DNA from: Amphimedon queenslandica
Taxonomy: Eukaryota > Porifera > Demospongiae > Haplosclerida > Niphatidae
Direction of reading: 5' to 3'
DNA length: 64,000 nt
Assembly (NCBI RefSeq): GCF_000090795.2
Contig: NW_003546325.1
Coordinates: 164,504 to 228,503 of the forward strand
A model generated the notes under the pieces. That model saw only the letters and a list, made by a program, of their open reading frames with translations, was not told the origin of the DNA and did not search any database. A program made the position numbers and the translations under genes. Shown here one piece after another: positions 61,876-64,000 of this stretch (within the stretch, counting starts at the first letter, position 1; each line of letters starts with the position of its first letter).

Positions 61876-64000
61876 ATGTCTGATGAAACTGATGATGAAC
61901 TCTTTGAGATAACAGATTTTACTAATGCCTCCCCGTGGGAAAGGTAAGTATCAGCTCCTTTATATAATTTATCAAACATTCTCTAATTTTGTCTCCACCA
62001 TTGAAGACATATTGCAACAGTGGGGCCTCACTGCATCCACTTATTCAGTAAGACATTAACTGACAGTCTCTCAGTCACTGTATCTCTTCTTAAAGGCAGA
62101 TTCTGGTTATTGGCCACAGCATAGGAAGTCAGAGAAGCTCTCTTATGTTGGACATAATTTCATTGTTAGCCTCCACGTGTCTGGAGAGAAGAAACGAGCG
62201 ATAGCCAAACAATGAGGTGATTGGTGGTAGTGGGTGTGGTTTATAATGGATGTGGTTTGCTATAGATCAGGATTGGCCTGATGCTATGGTACATATGATG
62301 GATTCATCAAGTGATTTCCCTCCAAGAGCTCATCATCATATCTCTAGATGGTAATAATTATCGTATAGTCGTATACATGTACATGTACCGGTACTTGTAA
62401 TCATTATTTCTAATAATCTCAGGATGGGGACATTTGGTATGAAACTCTTATATTATTTTCTAATAATAAAAATTTTTTGAATGTACATTGTAAAGGATCT
62501 ATATCTATGTAATAATTATTGTACTCTAATTGTATTGTACTATTTTACTGACTGGAACATTCTAGAAAATGACTTATTTCTGTATTGTATTATTGTACTT
62601 TCTGGAACCCTCCAGAAGACTGTGTAACTTTCATGTATTTGTATATGTCCAGAAGTTTCTGGAACCTTGTGATTAGTATAAATAGAGTTTTCGAGTTATT
62701 GTTTTGTTGTTCTCCACTTGTTTATTCTAATAAATTCTTTTAAAAGTCAAAGCGATCTTTGACATACATGTACATTCACCATTTATTGTATATGTCTTTA
62801 TTTGTGTCCATTTACAAGTACATGTGCATTTAAAATCAAAATTGGATTTTATGAGTTTTTAAAGTTGCTCAGATATCAGGCCAAAGTTTGTATACTATAG
62901 TACAGGGTTAAAGGCCAAATTTTGCTGAAAATGACTAGAAGAGAATTTTTCATTTTTATAAATTTTTTTTATACATATACATGTTCGTATGTTGTATAGA
63001 AGATTCAAGCTGATTCTGATCAAATTTAGATTTTTTAATGAATTTTTAAAGTTGCTCCAAATGCTATGTACTGTATGTATCAGCTCATGAAGCTCATGCT
63101 GTTTAGCTCACTTAGCATGCTTTGTGGGAAACCCTGGCCTATATTGTACAATATTTGCATGTAGTTCATAATTATTATTCAAAATACAATCAATCATTAG
63201 GTATGGTGTTGATCAGTTTATATTGATATCTCCTGATGAGAAGAGTCATGCAATATCAAGTGAAGCTCAGTCCAAACTATTACTCAGTTCAATATCTCTG
63301 GCTGTAGCTAACACTGGATGGTCTGTTATAATAATTAATCTTATAATTTTAATTTCTCTCCATTTTATCTCTTCTCTTCAATACTTGTCTCTTCTCTTCT
63401 CATTCTCTTGTCCTCTATTTCTTCCTTCAGTACATTGCCTATATTCATTCAGATACAGAAGAATTGGTGTCACATGTTTAGCGGACAGTGTGAGGGGTAT
63501 GGTCTTCGTACGTGTTTTGAAATGATACATTTGAGACATATTCCACCTCACTTTAGTCACCTCTCAGGACTACTGAACTTATTCCGATCAAAACTGGTAC
63601 ATTTCTATTTCTATCTCTCTTCTATTAACTATTATTTGTAATTTACAATGAATATGTAGAATATGTAATGGTTTTATTAATAGAATGGTGTGAATGTTAA
63701 TCCTCCTAATATTAATATTGCTGCCAGACTAACATATTGTCTAAGACACTGGAATGCGGAGGATTGACCAGTGGGTCCACTCTGTTAGTACCTCATTCAT
63801 TATAATCATTAATTTTATTATTAATTCCAGCATCTGGTGATGGGAGTGATTCTTTCCTTACCCTGCCAGTAGGAGCAAGTTCTGATCCTATACAGTAAAT
63901 ATTAATAATTGATATCCTTCTCTACATCTCTCCCTCTCTCTCCAAAGGAGATTCATCTTTGTGCTGTTTGGCCTCTACTAACTGAATTAACAGTCACTGA
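61876..64000 (+). CDS. RAB3GAP1: RAB3GAP1-like Rab GTPase-activating protein, 5' part, with apparent lesions
   Basis: Exons as read: 61876-61943, about 61987-62047, 62096-62216, 62266-62350, 63201-63320, 63431-63596, 63684-63774, 63831-63894 and 63948-64000 (runs off the edge). RAB3GAP1 is the catalytic subunit of the RAB3 GAP / RAB18 GEF complex. Matching blocks are F-E-I-T-D-F-T-x-A-S-x-W-E at the start, S-D-F-P-P-R-A-H, W-Y-G, L-L-L-S-S-I-S-L-A, G-Q-C-E-G, F-E-M-I-H-L-R and H-L-S-G-L-L. Oddities: no AG acceptor before exon 2, an in-frame TGA at 62213-62215, another at 63765-63767 where the family has Trp, and a last junction that is either non-canonical or frameshifted. Exons 5 and 6 are clean. 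It may be an intact gene in poor sequence, a null allele or a young pseudogene. Confidence 0.85.
62351..63200 (+). other. Intron 4 of RAB3GAP1-like gene with repeat fragments
   Basis: An 850-bp AT-rich intron. Around 62980-63060, TAGAAGATTCAAGCTGATTC and TTTTTAAAGTTGCTCC resemble the ~178-bp intronic repeat family, once more in the direction of the host gene. No coding sequence is seen. Confidence 0.5.

Noticed and set aside
63223-63641. Short frames that continue past the RAB3GAP1 exons
   Set aside because: Their conserved parts are exons 5 and 6; the rest is intron read-through.
61876-64000. TGA read as tryptophan (alternative genetic code), given a TGA at a Trp position
   Set aside because: The giant gene, the PRELID1-like gene and the CD225-like gene in the same window all end in TGA, so the standard code applies.

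Overview
This is AT-rich animal nuclear DNA with compact intron/exon genes. Many introns are only 41-60 bp, intergenic gaps are short, and transposon footprints are small. The protein families (PRELID1, a CD225-like protein, ZC3H15, a Death-domain protein, a USP47-type tail, RAB3GAP1) and the compactness point to a demosponge such as Amphimedon queenslandica. That species assignment is inference from gene style and was not tested by a search.

Layout. (1) Bases 1-41870 (+) are one uninterrupted reading frame of about 13,955 codons, already open at the left edge. It encodes a giant secreted-type repeat protein with about 118 tandem Ig-like domains of about 115-118 residues, which are themselves ordered in ~6.8 kb and ~13.65 kb super-repeats. 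(2) At 41729-43915 the end of this gene plus the first three exons of a PRELID1-type gene are present twice, separated by a perfect 39-bp inverted repeat and a 65-base run of N. (3) Bases 43440-46194 (+) hold the complete six-exon PRELID1-like gene. (4) Bases 46333-47009 (+) hold a three-exon CD225/dispanin-like membrane protein gene. (5) Bases 47111-51118 (-) hold a nine-exon ZC3H15 (DFRP1) orthologue, convergent with the previous gene. (6) Bases 51532-61688 (-) hold a 30-exon reading path that starts with a Death domain and sponge-type accessory domains and ends in the ubiquitin-like tail of USP47, without a protease domain. It can be read as one fused 1,296-residue protein, or as a 669-residue Death-domain protein plus a separate tail. 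(7) From 61876 (+) to the right edge lies the 5' half of a RAB3GAP1-like gene, divergent from the previous gene across 187 bp and carrying several apparent lesions.

The introns hold much of the repeat content: two inverted-in-genome but sense-oriented arrays of a ~178-bp repeat, four TA-flanked elements with one shared terminal inverted repeat, a TTAA-flanked element, a second inverted-repeat element and strong hairpins.

The genes do not form a pathway. They are mostly housekeeping genes (mitochondrial lipid transfer, DRG GTPase/translation, Rab regulation) next to two lineage-specific oddities: the giant repeat protein and the Death-domain/USP47 composite. Exon boundaries were read by eye from splice consensus, phase and remembered family sequences; no alignment program was run.
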